A DNA stretch of 64,000 nucleotides from Jiulongibacter sp966250325 (lineage in GTDB: Bacteria; Bacteroidota; Bacteroidia; Cytophagales; Spirosomataceae). Each line of letters opens with the position of its first letter. The first letter of the stretch is position 1. Location of the stretch: positions 62,001-126,000 of the forward strand of contig CBINGY010000001.1 of the NCBI GenBank assembly GCA_966250325.1, read 5' to 3'. The position numbers and the translations under genes are program-made. Positions 37,298 to 46,157 of the stretch are shown piece after piece. The notes under the pieces are model-generated. The model did no database searches. It was not told the DNA's origin and worked only from the letters and a program-made list of their open reading frames with translations.

Positions 37298-37595
37298 TGC
37301 TCATTTTTTCAGTGAAAATATCTGAAAGATGAGCTATTCAGAAATTTTGCTAAAAATTCACGCAAATCACTCACCTCCTAATGGCTCATTATTCTCTTAC
37401 ATGGATTTGATCGGTCTTCTTCTAAGATCTGTCATTACATATCTTATAATCTTAAGCAAGAATCTTCTACCAAAATGGATTTAAATTACTGATTATCATA
37501 AAATTACACTGGATTCGAAAAAATATTTCTGTCTGATTGATCCAAACAGAATTGAGGAATCGTACATGCATCAAACAAAAAAACAAATACAAATT

Positions 37596-38150
37596 ATGAA
37601 AACGAAAACAACCAGAATGTTGATCCTCGCAGCAGCGATCGGTTTTAGTATTCCGGCATTTACTCAAACGGTTCAGGTAGGTGGCGAGGCCATGTATCCA
37701 CAGAAGAATATCGTTCAGAATGCGATCAATTCAAAAGACCATACCACCCTGGTAGCGGCGGTGAAAGCTGCAGGGCTGGTAGATGCACTTATGGGAGAGG
37801 GGCCTTTGACTGTTTTTGCTCCCACCAACTCTGCTTTTGAAAAATTGCCAGATGGTACGGTGAGTACGTTGCTTAAGCCTGAAAACAAAAGCAAACTGGC
37901 TGGTGTACTTACTTACCACGTGGTAGCCGGGAAGCTGGATTCGGATGAACTCATGAAACTAATCAAAAAAGGAAATGGAATGGCCAAGCTCAAAACACTG
38001 GCAGGTGGAACCTTAACCCTTAAAATGAATGGGCCGAAAAACATTCAGGTTATGGACGAAAAAGGAGGAATGAGCAACATCAGCGTTTATGACGTATATC
38101 AAAGCAACGGTGTGATTCATTCTATTGATACGGTACTATTACCAGGTTAA
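37596..38150 (+). CDS. Exported fasciclin (FAS1) domain protein
   Basis: This protein of 184 residues starts at the ATG at 37596, which gives the signal peptide MKTKTTRMLILAAAIGFSIP; ten further codons are open upstream. The FAS1 fold covers about residues 45-184, with the H1 motif LTVFAPTNSAFEKLP, LLKPENKSKLAGVLTYHVV and the H2 motif NGVIHSIDTVLLP. FAS1 proteins bind other proteins or the matrix at the cell surface. It precedes a sigma/anti-sigma pair by about 110 bases, a combination also found elsewhere in bacteria with RskA-type anti-sigma factors, so it probably belongs to that regulon. Confidence 0.9.
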   Translation: MKTKTTRMLILAAAIGFSIPAFTQTVQVGGEAMYPQKNIVQNAINSKDHTTLVAAVKAAGLVDALMGEGPLTVFAPTNSAFEKLPDGTVSTLLKPENKSKLAGVLTYHVVAGKLDSDELMKLIKKGNGMAKLKTLAGGTLTLKMNGPKNIQVMDEKGGMSNISVYDVYQSNGVIHSIDTVLLPG

Positions 38151-38257
38151 TAGATGATGATAGAAGAATGGGGTTGCAGCCGATTTGCGGCCCCATTTTT
38201 ATCAAACCATACAAAAACAGATAACTTAGATATTGAAAACTCAAAACTGAATACATC

Positions 38258-38800
38258 TTGGCTACAAAAACAATCAGATATTCAGAAGAAGAACTCGTGA
38301 TCTCGTTGAAGATGAATCAACGAACGGCATTTGAGTATCTTTATGATAATTATTCTGCTGCCCTTTTCGGGATAATCAGCAGAATCATTAAAGATGAAGA
38401 GAAAGCTGCCGATGTGATGCAGGATGTTTTTCTGAAGATATGGCGAAAAATTGGTGAATATGAGCCCGGCAAGGCCAGCCTCTACACCTGGATGATGAAT
38501 ATTGCGAGAAATGCGTCTATTGACCTCTATCGCAAAGAGAAAGACAAACATATGATTGATATTGAAGAGCAGGTAAGTGTTGTTGACAGAGGTAATCAGG
38601 AACACATAGACGTGAATACCATAGACTTACGCGGCCTGGTAGATAAACTTAAGCCAGAGCGTAAAGTATTACTTGATCTGGTGTATCTTCAGGGATACAC
38701 CCAGCAGGAAGCAGCTGAAAAACTTAACATTCCTCTGGGTACCGCCAAATCACGTATACGAACAGCATTACAGGATCTTAAACTCTATTTTACGGCATGA
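38258..38800 (+). CDS. ECF-type RNA polymerase sigma factor (module 2)
   Basis: This 180-residue sigma factor starts with TTG at 38258. Region 2 includes FEYLYDNYSAALFGIISRI, AADVMQDVFLKIWRKIGEY and LYTWMMNIARNASIDLYRKE; region 4 includes LKPERKVLLDLVYLQGYTQQ and AAEKLNIPLGTAKSRIRTAL. It resembles the SigK-like group. The anti-sigma start overlaps its stop by 4 bases (ATGA), so translation is coupled. No clear promoter of the primary type was found upstream, so it may be autoregulated from its own kind of promoter. Confidence 0.92.
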   Translation: MATKTIRYSEEELVISLKMNQRTAFEYLYDNYSAALFGIISRIIKDEEKAADVMQDVFLKIWRKIGEYEPGKASLYTWMMNIARNASIDLYRKEKDKHMIDIEEQVSVVDRGNQEHIDVNTIDLRGLVDKLKPERKVLLDLVYLQGYTQQEAAEKLNIPLGTAKSRIRTALQDLKLYFTA

Positions 38801-39582
38801 ACATCAAGGAATTTATAGAAACATCCGGCCTGGTGGAAGCCTACGTAACAGGGACTCTCTCTGAGCAGGAAGCCCGTGGTGTAGAGTGCCTGGCCAAAAC
38901 GTACCCGGAGATTAAACAGGAAATAGACGTGTACAATCAAACACTCGGAAAATATACCAGACTTTATGAGAAGCAGCCACCGGCCGGTTTAAAGGAGCAG
39001 ATTTTTGCCCAAATGCACTTTGCTCCGGAAAACGAGCAGGAAACTTCCCTTTCTGAAGAGCCTGTGGCAGAAACCAAAGTAATTCCTATGTGGAGTAAAC
39101 TGGCTCTAGCTGCTTCTGTGGCTCTGGCTGCCGGAACATTCTGGCTTATCTCTGAAAACAATAAGCTTAAAGAGAATAGTGCAGGCATGGAAGCCCGATT
39201 GAGTATTCTGGAGAACGAACAGAATAAGCAACAGGAATTATTATCCTCTTTTGAAAACCCGAACGTGCAGATCGTAAAGCTAAACGGCGTGGAAGCTCAC
39301 CCGGAAGGCTCAGTAATTATTCACTGGAATCGCGAAGATAACTCGGTGGCTCTGCAGGTGAATGATCTTCCTAAACCGGCTGCCGGTAAGCAGTATCAGC
39401 TCTGGATCATCGGTGAAAACGGCCCTGAAGACATGGGCATGGTGGATAATAATTTTAAAGACAAAATCTTAGCAATGAAGTCGGTGAATGGTAAGCCAAG
39501 TGCCTTTGCCATTACACTTGAAAACGAAGGGGGAGTAAGCAGCCCCACACTCGAACAACTGTACGTAATCGGTAACGTATAG
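38797..39582 (+). CDS. RskA-type anti-sigma factor
   Basis: This 261-residue protein is the cognate anti-sigma factor of module 2. The cytoplasmic N-terminus (about 1-95) includes EAYVTGTLSEQEARGVECLA, the helical anti-sigma part without a zinc motif. A transmembrane helix (LALAASVALAAGTFWLI) lies near residue 105, followed by a short coiled coil and the RskA C-terminal domain with VEAHPEGSVIIHWNREDN, LPKPAAGKQYQLWIIGENG and PSAFAITLENEGG. Release of sigma would need regulated cleavage of this protein. The sigma gene overlaps by 4 bases. A stem-loop follows. Confidence 0.9.
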   Translation: MNIKEFIETSGLVEAYVTGTLSEQEARGVECLAKTYPEIKQEIDVYNQTLGKYTRLYEKQPPAGLKEQIFAQMHFAPENEQETSLSEEPVAETKVIPMWSKLALAASVALAAGTFWLISENNKLKENSAGMEARLSILENEQNKQQELLSSFENPNVQIVKLNGVEAHPEGSVIIHWNREDNSVALQVNDLPKPAAGKQYQLWIIGENGPEDMGMVDNNFKDKILAMKSVNGKPSAFAITLENEGGVSSPTLEQLYVIGNV

Positions 39583-39610
39583 TTTTTTGTAGCCGGATTT
39601 CAATATCCAA

Positions 39611-39643
39611 ACACCAGGCCTCCCGCAAGGAGGCCTTTGGTGT
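39611..39643 (+). terminator. Hairpin after the RskA gene
   Basis: ACACCA-GGCCTCC pairs with GGAGGCC-TT-TGGTGT, 13 base pairs with a 2-base bulge. No T run follows, so it is terminator-like rather than classic. Confidence 0.5.
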
Positions 39644-39701
39644 ATAATGACAACTATTTCTCATTTTTTGAATGTGGTAAAATAGGTATCCAGGTTTTCT
39701 T

Positions 39702-39741
39702 AAAAAAAATAGGCTGTCCCTTTCCTTTGAGACAGCCTATT
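39702..39741 (-). terminator. Terminator of the PepSY-like lipoprotein gene
   Basis: AATAGGCTGTC (39708-39718) pairs perfectly with GACAGCCTATT (39731-39741). On the minus strand the hairpin is followed by at least seven T, so it ends transcription from the gene at 39781-40815. Confidence 0.8.
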
Positions 39742-39780
39742 GACTCCACCTTCTAAGTATGCTCTTTGCTTTTACCAGAC

Positions 39781-40815
39781 CTAATCGTCGTTCTTTTTGT
39801 CCTTACCCGATTTTTCGTCATCCTTTTTCCCGTCATCCTTACCTCCCTTCTTATCATCATCATCTTGCTTCTCGTCTTTGCCTTTTTTGTCATCCGAATC
39901 ACTACTGCCTGAAACCTCAATAAACTTCCCGCTCGAATCAAACTCCAGCTTCACGCCGTTACTTAAGACTATTTCAATCTTCCCGCCTTCCTTTTCTGCC
40001 TTGATGATCGTCTGACCTGGATAATTGGCTGTAACGTAGGTCTGAATGGCCGCAGGGAGACCAGAAACCAGAATATGATTAGATACGCTGTCATCATCCA
40101 AATCACTACTGCCTGAAACCTCAATAAACTTCCCGTTTGAATCAAACTCCAGCTTCACCCCATTACTCAAAACTATTTCAATATTCCCGCCTTCCTTTTC
40201 TGCTTTGATGATCGTTTGACCTGGATAGTTGGCAGTGACGTAGGTCTGAATGGCCGCAGGGAGACCAGAAACCGGAATATGATTAGATACGCTGTCATCA
40301 TCCAAATCACTACTGCCTGAAACCTCAATAAACTTCCCGTTTGAATCAAACTCCAGCTTCACCCCATTACTCAAAACTATTTCAATATTCCCGCCTTCCT
40401 TTTCTGCTTTGATGATCGTTTGACCTGGATAGTTGGCAGTGACGTAGGTCTGAATGGCCGCAGGGAGACCAGAAACCGGAATATGATTGGACTCGCTGTC
40501 ATCACTGTTTCCGGATACTTCCCGGAATATTCCCTTGGAATCAAATTCTAGTTTAACCTTAGTATCCAAAGTAACTTCATAACCATTGGTATATATTTCC
40601 GCTTTAATGACCACATTAGAGGGATAATTCTGCTTCAGATATTCAATTGTAGCCGAAGGAAGAGCCGTGGGGGCTATCTCAACTCCATCACCTGACAAGG
40701 CGAAAGCCCTGTCAGGACTTATTCCTAGCAAAAGATCCTCTTCACATGAGGTTAAAAAGAGTATTGACGTAAAAAATAAGGTCATTACTGATAATTTCCG
40801 GTTGTTCATATTCAT
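39781..40815 (-). CDS. Lipoprotein with four PepSY-like (DUF2874) repeats and charged tail
   Basis: This protein of about 344 residues (ATG at 40815, or 40809) has a lipoprotein signal ending FLTSC, then four repeats of a beta-lactamase-inhibitor-like PepSY domain, each with a core AAIQTYVTANYPGQTIIKAE and GVKLEFDSNGKFIEVSGSS. The first repeat is divergent; the last three are spaced exactly 68 residues apart, and two of those are almost identical in DNA. The C-terminal 40 residues are only Lys, Asp, Gly and a few others and are probably disordered. The role is unknown; such proteins may bind metals or other proteins outside the cell. It is divergent from the lipoprotein-CHAT operon. Confidence 0.8.
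   Translation of the reverse strand: MNMNNRKLSVMTLFFTSILFLTSCEEDLLLGISPDRAFALSGDGVEIAPTALPSATIEYLKQNYPSNVVIKAEIYTNGYEVTLDTKVKLEFDSKGIFREVSGNSDDSESNHIPVSGLPAAIQTYVTANYPGQTIIKAEKEGGNIEIVLSNGVKLEFDSNGKFIEVSGSSDLDDDSVSNHIPVSGLPAAIQTYVTANYPGQTIIKAEKEGGNIEIVLSNGVKLEFDSNGKFIEVSGSSDLDDDSVSNHILVSGLPAAIQTYVTANYPGQTIIKAEKEGGKIEIVLSNGVKLEFDSSGKFIEVSGSSDSDDKKGKDEKQDDDDKKGGKDDGKKDDEKSGKDKKNDD
39859..40470. repeat. Tandem 204-base repeats within the PepSY-like gene
   Basis: Units at 40063-40266 and 40267-40470 differ only at the eighth base (A or G), so 203 of 204 bases agree by eye. A third unit at 39859-40062 is clearly related but more diverged. The period is in frame, 68 codons. Confidence 0.93.
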
Positions 40816-41014
40816 TTCCGTTTGATAGTTCTCTGAAACGACGACCCTCGTCATTTTAAACTTGGTAGAAACTGGTAATTAAAATGTAACCACATCCTGA
40901 GATTTTTTTTCGCAACCAATTCATGATACAATCGTATCCTATATAAAATCGTTAGTTTTCGGTTACGTTTTGGGCAGCAGGTACAACCAACCGAAAAACC
41001 GGATTTCTTTTCGT

Positions 41015-41941
41015 ATGAATTTACCCCGTAGAAGTACACTGATCTCATTCCTTATGCTCTTCTGTCTTCTCCTGACAGCATGCAGTGAATTTGAAATTAT
41101 GGATGATAAGGAAATAATAGAGAAGGAAGAGGAAACCGAAAATGAGGAGGAAAATGAAACCAGCTCTTTTACAGATCAATGTGATTTAATCACCTATACA
41201 GATACCCTTGTTTTTCTGGAAAACGAGAAAGACGACTATCGGATCAGGCCTTTGAAAGTTTTTGAAGGCGAATATGGTTCCATCCCCGAAGGCCTGGATA
41301 TAGACCATAATAATGGCGAAATACGCATAAACAAAAGTGAGAGCGGACTCCGGTATAAAGTCTATTTTGTGCCAGAAAAAACCACCGATACCTGCTTCAC
41401 TTATCTTACCGTTTCGGGTGTAGATTACCTTAGCAAAATCTACTTCCTTAATGAGAATGACAGTGTGGCAATACCCTACTATAATGGCCAGATTTTACTT
41501 CAGATTCCCGATAGTGAAGAGAACGAATTTGACGATGGTCCGGATGACGACGACAATGACGGGGAGGATGATGAACCAGTACCCGGCTCTGAAGTAAGTC
41601 CTCAAGGGGTAGCCATCAACAAAAGAAACGGCAAGATCAGGCTTGACAAAACGGTAGGGAACGGGGTATTTGGCGGGATACCTTTAAATGGCTCTTCCAG
41701 AAAGTTCAGAATATATTACCGTCTGGGTGACCGTAGCGGTAAATCACTGAATAAAATTGATGTGCAGTTCCATTATTTTGATACGGAGGAAAGTATACCG
41801 GCAGACCTTAAAAAGAAAGTGGAAGACCTTCAGCAATACTACGCCAATTTCAGAACGGCTGGAAAAAATCTCAAAATTCTTAAACTAATGGCCAAACCCA
41901 GACCACCCGATGTGATCATTGTGGGCCGTAGAAAAAGATAA
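41015..41941 (+). CDS. Exported lipoprotein of unknown function, linked to the CHAT protein
   Basis: This protein of 308 residues starts at ATG 41015 (15 codons further upstream are open from a TTG). Its signal ends in a lipobox, LLTAC, with cysteine 23. I do not recognise a family. Two similar beta-rich segments are visible (GLDIDHNNGEIRINKSESG near residue 95; GVAINKRNGKIRLDKTVGN near 200), which suggests two copies of an extracellular domain like those of putative Ig or cadherin type. Between them is a very acidic linker (DDGPDDDDNDGEDDEP). It stops 3 bases before the CHAT gene, so they form an operon and probably act together at the envelope. Confidence 0.7.
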   Translation: MNLPRRSTLISFLMLFCLLLTACSEFEIMDDKEIIEKEEETENEEENETSSFTDQCDLITYTDTLVFLENEKDDYRIRPLKVFEGEYGSIPEGLDIDHNNGEIRINKSESGLRYKVYFVPEKTTDTCFTYLTVSGVDYLSKIYFLNENDSVAIPYYNGQILLQIPDSEENEFDDGPDDDDNDGEDDEPVPGSEVSPQGVAINKRNGKIRLDKTVGNGVFGGIPLNGSSRKFRIYYRLGDRSGKSLNKIDVQFHYFDTEESIPADLKKKVEDLQQYYANFRTAGKNLKILKLMAKPRPPDVIIVGRRKR

Positions 41942-41944
41942 TCG

Positions 41945-44626
41945 ATGAGCCTGAAAACTTGGACGCTCCTTTGCCTGATAGGCATAGCATATACCGTCAA
42001 AGGACAATACAGCCCTATGGGAAGCACTCAAAAGCTGAAAGAGGCCTTGCTGCTTTTCAATCTGGAAAACCCAACTGCCACCTCAGATCAAAAAGCACTC
42101 AGATTATTTAATGAGCTGTCAAATCAGAAAATATCTGATAAAAAAACGGCGGAAATGGTGGCACTATCAAGTCAGAAAGCAGGCTTGCTGCTTCAAATGA
42201 ACGGTAAAGAAGATGCCGCCAAACGTGCCTATTCCAAATGTTTGAATACCACTATCACATTCCAACTTTCAGACACACTTCAATTCACCACACACATTTA
42301 TCTGAGCGAGCTTTATTACACCTCATTTGCGTTTGATTCCAGTTATGTTCATTTACACAAGGCTGAGAATTTCCTGCTAAAAAACAACAAATTACCCGAG
42401 GCTGGAAGGCTCTTTAATCTGATGGGCATCCTCTATTTTGAAACCGGCGATTATCGCCAAAGTATCCCCTATTTTTTAAAGGCCATTGAATTGAGGCAGA
42501 AAGATCGATCCGATGATTATGCTCTTCAGGTTAATCTGGCTATGGCGTACCTTCAACAGGGCGAAACATCTAAAGCCATTGAACGCTATGAAAATCTCCG
42601 GAATAAGTTTCCTGATGAAACCGAACTCCTGCTCAACCTAACGGCAGCCTACCTGGAAAAGAATGAATTTAAAAAGGCGGAAAGAATTCTGGGAAAATTA
42701 GACTCCACAGTACCCCACAATTTTCAATACCTTGTTCTCAAACTAAAGGGCGAGATGCAGCTCAAAAAAGAAAATTATGAAGCAGCTATTGAACATTTTC
42801 AAAATGCTTTGAAACTATCACCTACATCAGAAGGACCAGTTGCAGGAGATCTGCTGATTAATCTGGGAAATGCCCGGCAAGAACTGGGACAGAATCGAAA
42901 TGCATTGATCTCATTTAATCAGGCCATTAAAGCTCTAACTTCTGATTCCGCTAAGGCCAGAGCAAACGCCACCACACCAAACCCAAAATCTTACACCTCT
43001 TCGCTACTCATGCTGGCCACAGCCCGTAAAGCGTTAACTTACAAGAAAATGTATGCCGGAAATGCCTCTAAGTCCGTCTTTCAAAATGCCGCCCAGAGCT
43101 TTGAATCGGCATTAAAGATGGCTACTACTTTGTCAAAAAGTTATGCAAATGAGGCCTCCCGGCTGGATTTCTCACAAAAAATTCATGGCTATTATGATGC
43201 TTATACTGATCTTCTCCTGCAACATGGTGATCACCAAAAAGCATTCCTCATAGCCGACCAGGGGAAATCTGCGGTGCTCTCCATGAGCCTTACTGAAACC
43301 GAAAAATTAACAGGTGATTCTAAAAAAATAAAAGATCAGATAAAACTTCTTGGCTTAAAGAAATCGGCTTTGCTTAGAAAGCAAAGTTCACAATCTGAAA
43401 GCCTTGAAAAGGAACTGGCAGCACTGGATCTTGAAATTTCGAGAACGGGGCGTTTGTTAGAACACTATCTGCAATCAACGCAATCCACCACTCCAGACTT
43501 AGTCAAAATACAGCAAAAACTATCTCCGGAAGAAGTCATGCTCTCATTTTATGAAGGAGTAGATTTACATGGTTTTTTTGTGATTGACAGGGAGCAATTT
43601 GTCTTTGCACCAATCAACGATGTACACAAACTTAAAAGCGAGGTGCAATCTGTACTTTCAAAACTCAAGTTCATGAGGCCTTTTGACAGCCAGGATTACA
43701 ATCGGCTATCTACACTTTATCTCAAGCTTCTGAAACCTCTTGAAAACCAACTTCAGGGCAAGAAGTCTATTCTCATTTCGTCAGATGGTTTTCTAAGAAC
43801 CTTTCCATTTGAAATTCTGCGAACCCCGAAGCATCATTTTCTGGTTGAAAATTACTCCTTAACCTACCTGTTTAATTCCTCCTTTCTTCTTACTCAAAAA
43901 GCAAGCAGAAACCATAAAATCCTGGCTTTTGCTCCTTTTAGCAAGCAGGTAAAGGGATTTGAATCCTGGACGCTTCCTGCTTCGGAAAGAGAACTTTCTG
44001 TAAATACCGGGAAGGTATTTCGGGGAGGTAAAGCAACAAAAACCACATTTTTAACAGCCATTAATTCGGAAGCCCCGGGAATTGTCCATCTGGCCACTCA
44101 CGCAAAGGCCCATGAAACCGATGCCGATCTTTCGTACATACAATTTTATCCTGATAACGACACCCTCACCGAAACACGACTTTATCTTCATGAATTACAG
44201 CCAGAGGTACTCAGAAGGTCTCTGGTTTTCCTGAGTGCCTGCGAATCCTTTGGCACCAGGGAAATTGCAGGTGAAGGTATTCGGGGATTGAGCTATGGTT
44301 TCTTCAGAGCCGGTGCATCGGGTGTCATTTCTTCGCTTTGGAATGCAGAAGATCATACCACCTCAGAGCTCAGCAGCTTATTCTATCAGTATCTTCAGGA
44401 TGGTTTCACGCCCGCCCAGGCATTGCAGCAGGCCAAAATCAGTTTTCTGCGAAATCCTGCAAATGCCCGTTTTCATAACCCCGCTTTCTGGTCACATCTC
44501 ATTTACCACGGATACGAAGAGACTTATACCCCGATTTACAGAAATAGTCTCTTACTGGTAATTCTCCTCTCAGTTTTTATGGCAGTTACTTATTTTGCCT
44601 TTTCAGAATTCAAAAAGAGAAGATAA
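41945..44626 (+). CDS. Exported TPR-CHAT protein with C-terminal membrane anchor
   Basis: This 893-residue protein has a signal peptide (MSLKTWTLLCLIGIAYTVKG), about nine TPR-type repeats to about residue 400 (AGRLFNLMGILYFETGDYRQ, EAAIEHFQNALKLSPTSEG), and a C-terminal CHAT domain, a caspase-like cysteine protease fold. The predicted dyad is H719 in VHLATHA and C766 in FLSACESFG. A helix at about 867-888 (SLLLVILLSVFMAVTYFAF) anchors it. It is thus predicted to sit in the periplasm or envelope. It overlaps, tail to tail by 37 bases, with an anti-sigma gene, and is preceded in operon by a lipoprotein. A protease role is inferred, not shown. Confidence 0.88.
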   Translation: MSLKTWTLLCLIGIAYTVKGQYSPMGSTQKLKEALLLFNLENPTATSDQKALRLFNELSNQKISDKKTAEMVALSSQKAGLLLQMNGKEDAAKRAYSKCLNTTITFQLSDTLQFTTHIYLSELYYTSFAFDSSYVHLHKAENFLLKNNKLPEAGRLFNLMGILYFETGDYRQSIPYFLKAIELRQKDRSDDYALQVNLAMAYLQQGETSKAIERYENLRNKFPDETELLLNLTAAYLEKNEFKKAERILGKLDSTVPHNFQYLVLKLKGEMQLKKENYEAAIEHFQNALKLSPTSEGPVAGDLLINLGNARQELGQNRNALISFNQAIKALTSDSAKARANATTPNPKSYTSSLLMLATARKALTYKKMYAGNASKSVFQNAAQSFESALKMATTLSKSYANEASRLDFSQKIHGYYDAYTDLLLQHGDHQKAFLIADQGKSAVLSMSLTETEKLTGDSKKIKDQIKLLGLKKSALLRKQSSQSESLEKELAALDLEISRTGRLLEHYLQSTQSTTPDLVKIQQKLSPEEVMLSFYEGVDLHGFFVIDREQFVFAPINDVHKLKSEVQSVLSKLKFMRPFDSQDYNRLSTLYLKLLKPLENQLQGKKSILISSDGFLRTFPFEILRTPKHHFLVENYSLTYLFNSSFLLTQKASRNHKILAFAPFSKQVKGFESWTLPASERELSVNTGKVFRGGKATKTTFLTAINSEAPGIVHLATHAKAHETDADLSYIQFYPDNDTLTETRLYLHELQPEVLRRSLVFLSACESFGTREIAGEGIRGLSYGFFRAGASGVISSLWNAEDHTTSELSSLFYQYLQDGFTPAQALQQAKISFLRNPANARFHNPAFWSHLIYHGYEETYTPIYRNSLLLVILLSVFMAVTYFAFSEFKKRR

Positions 44627-45339
44627 CGGACTTTAATAAGCATCCCCCTGGTTATTGTCCTGGAATAGGGATTAGCTTCATCTTTTTTCAGGGCGGTCAA
44701 TTTCGTATAAGCACCACTGAAATCATTCTGCCCCAAATCCACCAGTGCCTCATAATACGGGAGTTCATATGTATAGATTCCTTCTTTATCAACCAACGAA
44801 GTCTTACTCAGAAATCTATCTGCTTTTTCATAGTCTTTAAGATCAAAAGCGGCCATGGCAGCCAGAAAATACTGCTCTGCAGAAGGATCATGAATTTCCT
44901 GAATACGCCTTAGAAGTGCGTTATAATTTCCGTTTTGGAAATACATTCTCATCTCTTCCTGCTCAGCCTCGGTGCTTCGCACCACGGGATTAATGTAACC
45001 CAGTGCATGGTCACTTAAAATCGACTTACCGGAAATCTGTGAGAACCAATACCCGGCAGATACTGCACAAATCAAAACTATACCCGCTGCCATACGCCAG
45101 ATTTTCACGCCAAGTCCCCTCTGAATACCTGAAGGTTTTTTGTTTTGCAGAAAATCCTGCTGCACCTGCTGCACCACACTTCTTATTTCGGCCGATTTAA
45201 TGGCATCCCGTAGAATTGAAACCTCGGCCACCTCTTCCCTCAATTGATTATTATTCAGGATTTTCCTTTCAAAGGCTGCCCGTTCCTCAAGGTTCATTTG
45301 ATTATCCAGGAAATGCTCTATTCTATCCAGATTTTCCAT
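44590..45339 (-). CDS. Membrane protein with TPR-like periplasmic part, probable anti-sigma factor (module 3)
   Basis: This 249-residue protein is encoded 2 bases after an ECF sigma gene. The N-terminal part (MENLDRIEHFLDNQMNLEER) resembles the short helical domain common in Bacteroidota anti-sigma proteins. A transmembrane helix (MAAGIVLICAVSAGYWF) lies near residue 85. The C-terminal part outside the membrane has TPR-like helices (AEQYFLAAMAAFDLKDYEKA, LPYYEALVDLGQNDFSGAYT). There is no zinc motif. Its 3' end overlaps the TPR-CHAT gene by 37 bases. Role is inferred from position. It may be a target or partner of CHAT. Confidence 0.75.
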   Translation of the reverse strand: MENLDRIEHFLDNQMNLEERAAFERKILNNNQLREEVAEVSILRDAIKSAEIRSVVQQVQQDFLQNKKPSGIQRGLGVKIWRMAAGIVLICAVSAGYWFSQISGKSILSDHALGYINPVVRSTEAEQEEMRMYFQNGNYNALLRRIQEIHDPSAEQYFLAAMAAFDLKDYEKADRFLSKTSLVDKEGIYTYELPYYEALVDLGQNDFSGAYTKLTALKKDEANPYSRTITRGMLIKVRYLLFLNSEKAK

Positions 45340-45341
45340 AG

Positions 45342-45950
45342 CTACCTGTGCTGTTGTAATGCAATTTTTATATGGTTAGCCCACTGTGGTTCTGCTTTGA
45401 CCTTTTCGAGCAGCATTTTCATGCATTTCGCTTTCTTGTTACGTAATACCTGTTCGTTTTCATAATTCATCTCTGGCAGAATTTCCCGCATAGACATCTC
45501 CCGGAAATAAAAAAGATGAAGAAGTTTCTGACAGCCCTCACCCAAATTTTTGAAGATTTCGGCCACCATATCTGTAGCTTCTTTATGTTGCATATTTCTT
45601 TCCAGATCCTCAAATTCATCAGCTTCCATAGCCCATTTGTCTATTCGACTCCACTCCGATTGATTCTTTCTGAGTCGGTCAAGCCAGAGGTTTCGGGCTA
45701 TAGCATGTAAAAACGTGGAAATGGCGGCTTCTCCCCTGAACCGATCTTGCCTCACCATATTGACGAAGGCTATCATCGTTTCCTGAATGATATCCTGTGC
45801 GTCTTCCATTGACCCGCTGTTTCTCCTGATAAGTGCTTCCAATCTCCCGTAGTAATGTTGATACAAATACGAAATGGCCGAATTCATCTGATCGGCAGAT
45901 CTGATCTTTAACAGTACCTCCCTATCTGAGAGGATAGCTCGCTGGGCCAT
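45342..45950 (-). CDS. ECF-type RNA polymerase sigma factor (module 3)
   Basis: This 202-residue sigma factor has region 2 (ISYLYQHYYGRLEALIRRNS, EDAQDIIQETMIAFVNMVR, ISTFLHAIARNLWLDRLRK) and region 4 (NLGEGCQKLLHLFYFREMSM, then ENEQVLRNKKAKCMKMLLEK as the reading helix). Region 4 is unusual in its recognition helix, which is lysine- and cysteine-rich; the group is one often found beside CHAT and TPR proteins. The stop is 2 bases before the anti-sigma ATG. A TAACTTTA element on the minus strand about 30 bases upstream is near consensus. Confidence 0.88.
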   Translation of the reverse strand: MAQRAILSDREVLLKIRSADQMNSAISYLYQHYYGRLEALIRRNSGSMEDAQDIIQETMIAFVNMVRQDRFRGEAAISTFLHAIARNLWLDRLRKNQSEWSRIDKWAMEADEFEDLERNMQHKEATDMVAEIFKNLGEGCQKLLHLFYFREMSMREILPEMNYENEQVLRNKKAKCMKMLLEKVKAEPQWANHIKIALQQHR

Positions 45951-46118
45951 TCTGGATTAATACTTTATGTAAAGTTAAAAATGTTCCGGTAAGCCTTCTG
46001 TTAAAATCTGTGTTTTAGTAGTAGCAGAAAGGCCCTACGTAACCAGAATCCTTAGATTAATTTTGCAGGAATGCTAAAGAGCCTGGAAAAGGAAAACAGT
46101 TTTACACGTCGGAATCGC

Positions 46119-46126
46119 TAGATTTG
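46119..46126 (+). promoter_or_regulatory. -7 element of metG
   Basis: TAGATTTG fits TAnnTTTG and lies 31 bases before the metG ATG. A second candidate, TAATTTTG at 46058-46065, lies further upstream. Neither has a clear TTG at -33. Confidence 0.45.
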
Positions 46127-46157
46127 TGACTCCATAGTTGACGATCCTGAATTAGCA

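Noticed and set aside
39859..40470. CRISPR-like array
   Set aside because: The 204-base units are adjacent without spacers and lie in frame within a coding gene, so they are protein repeats.
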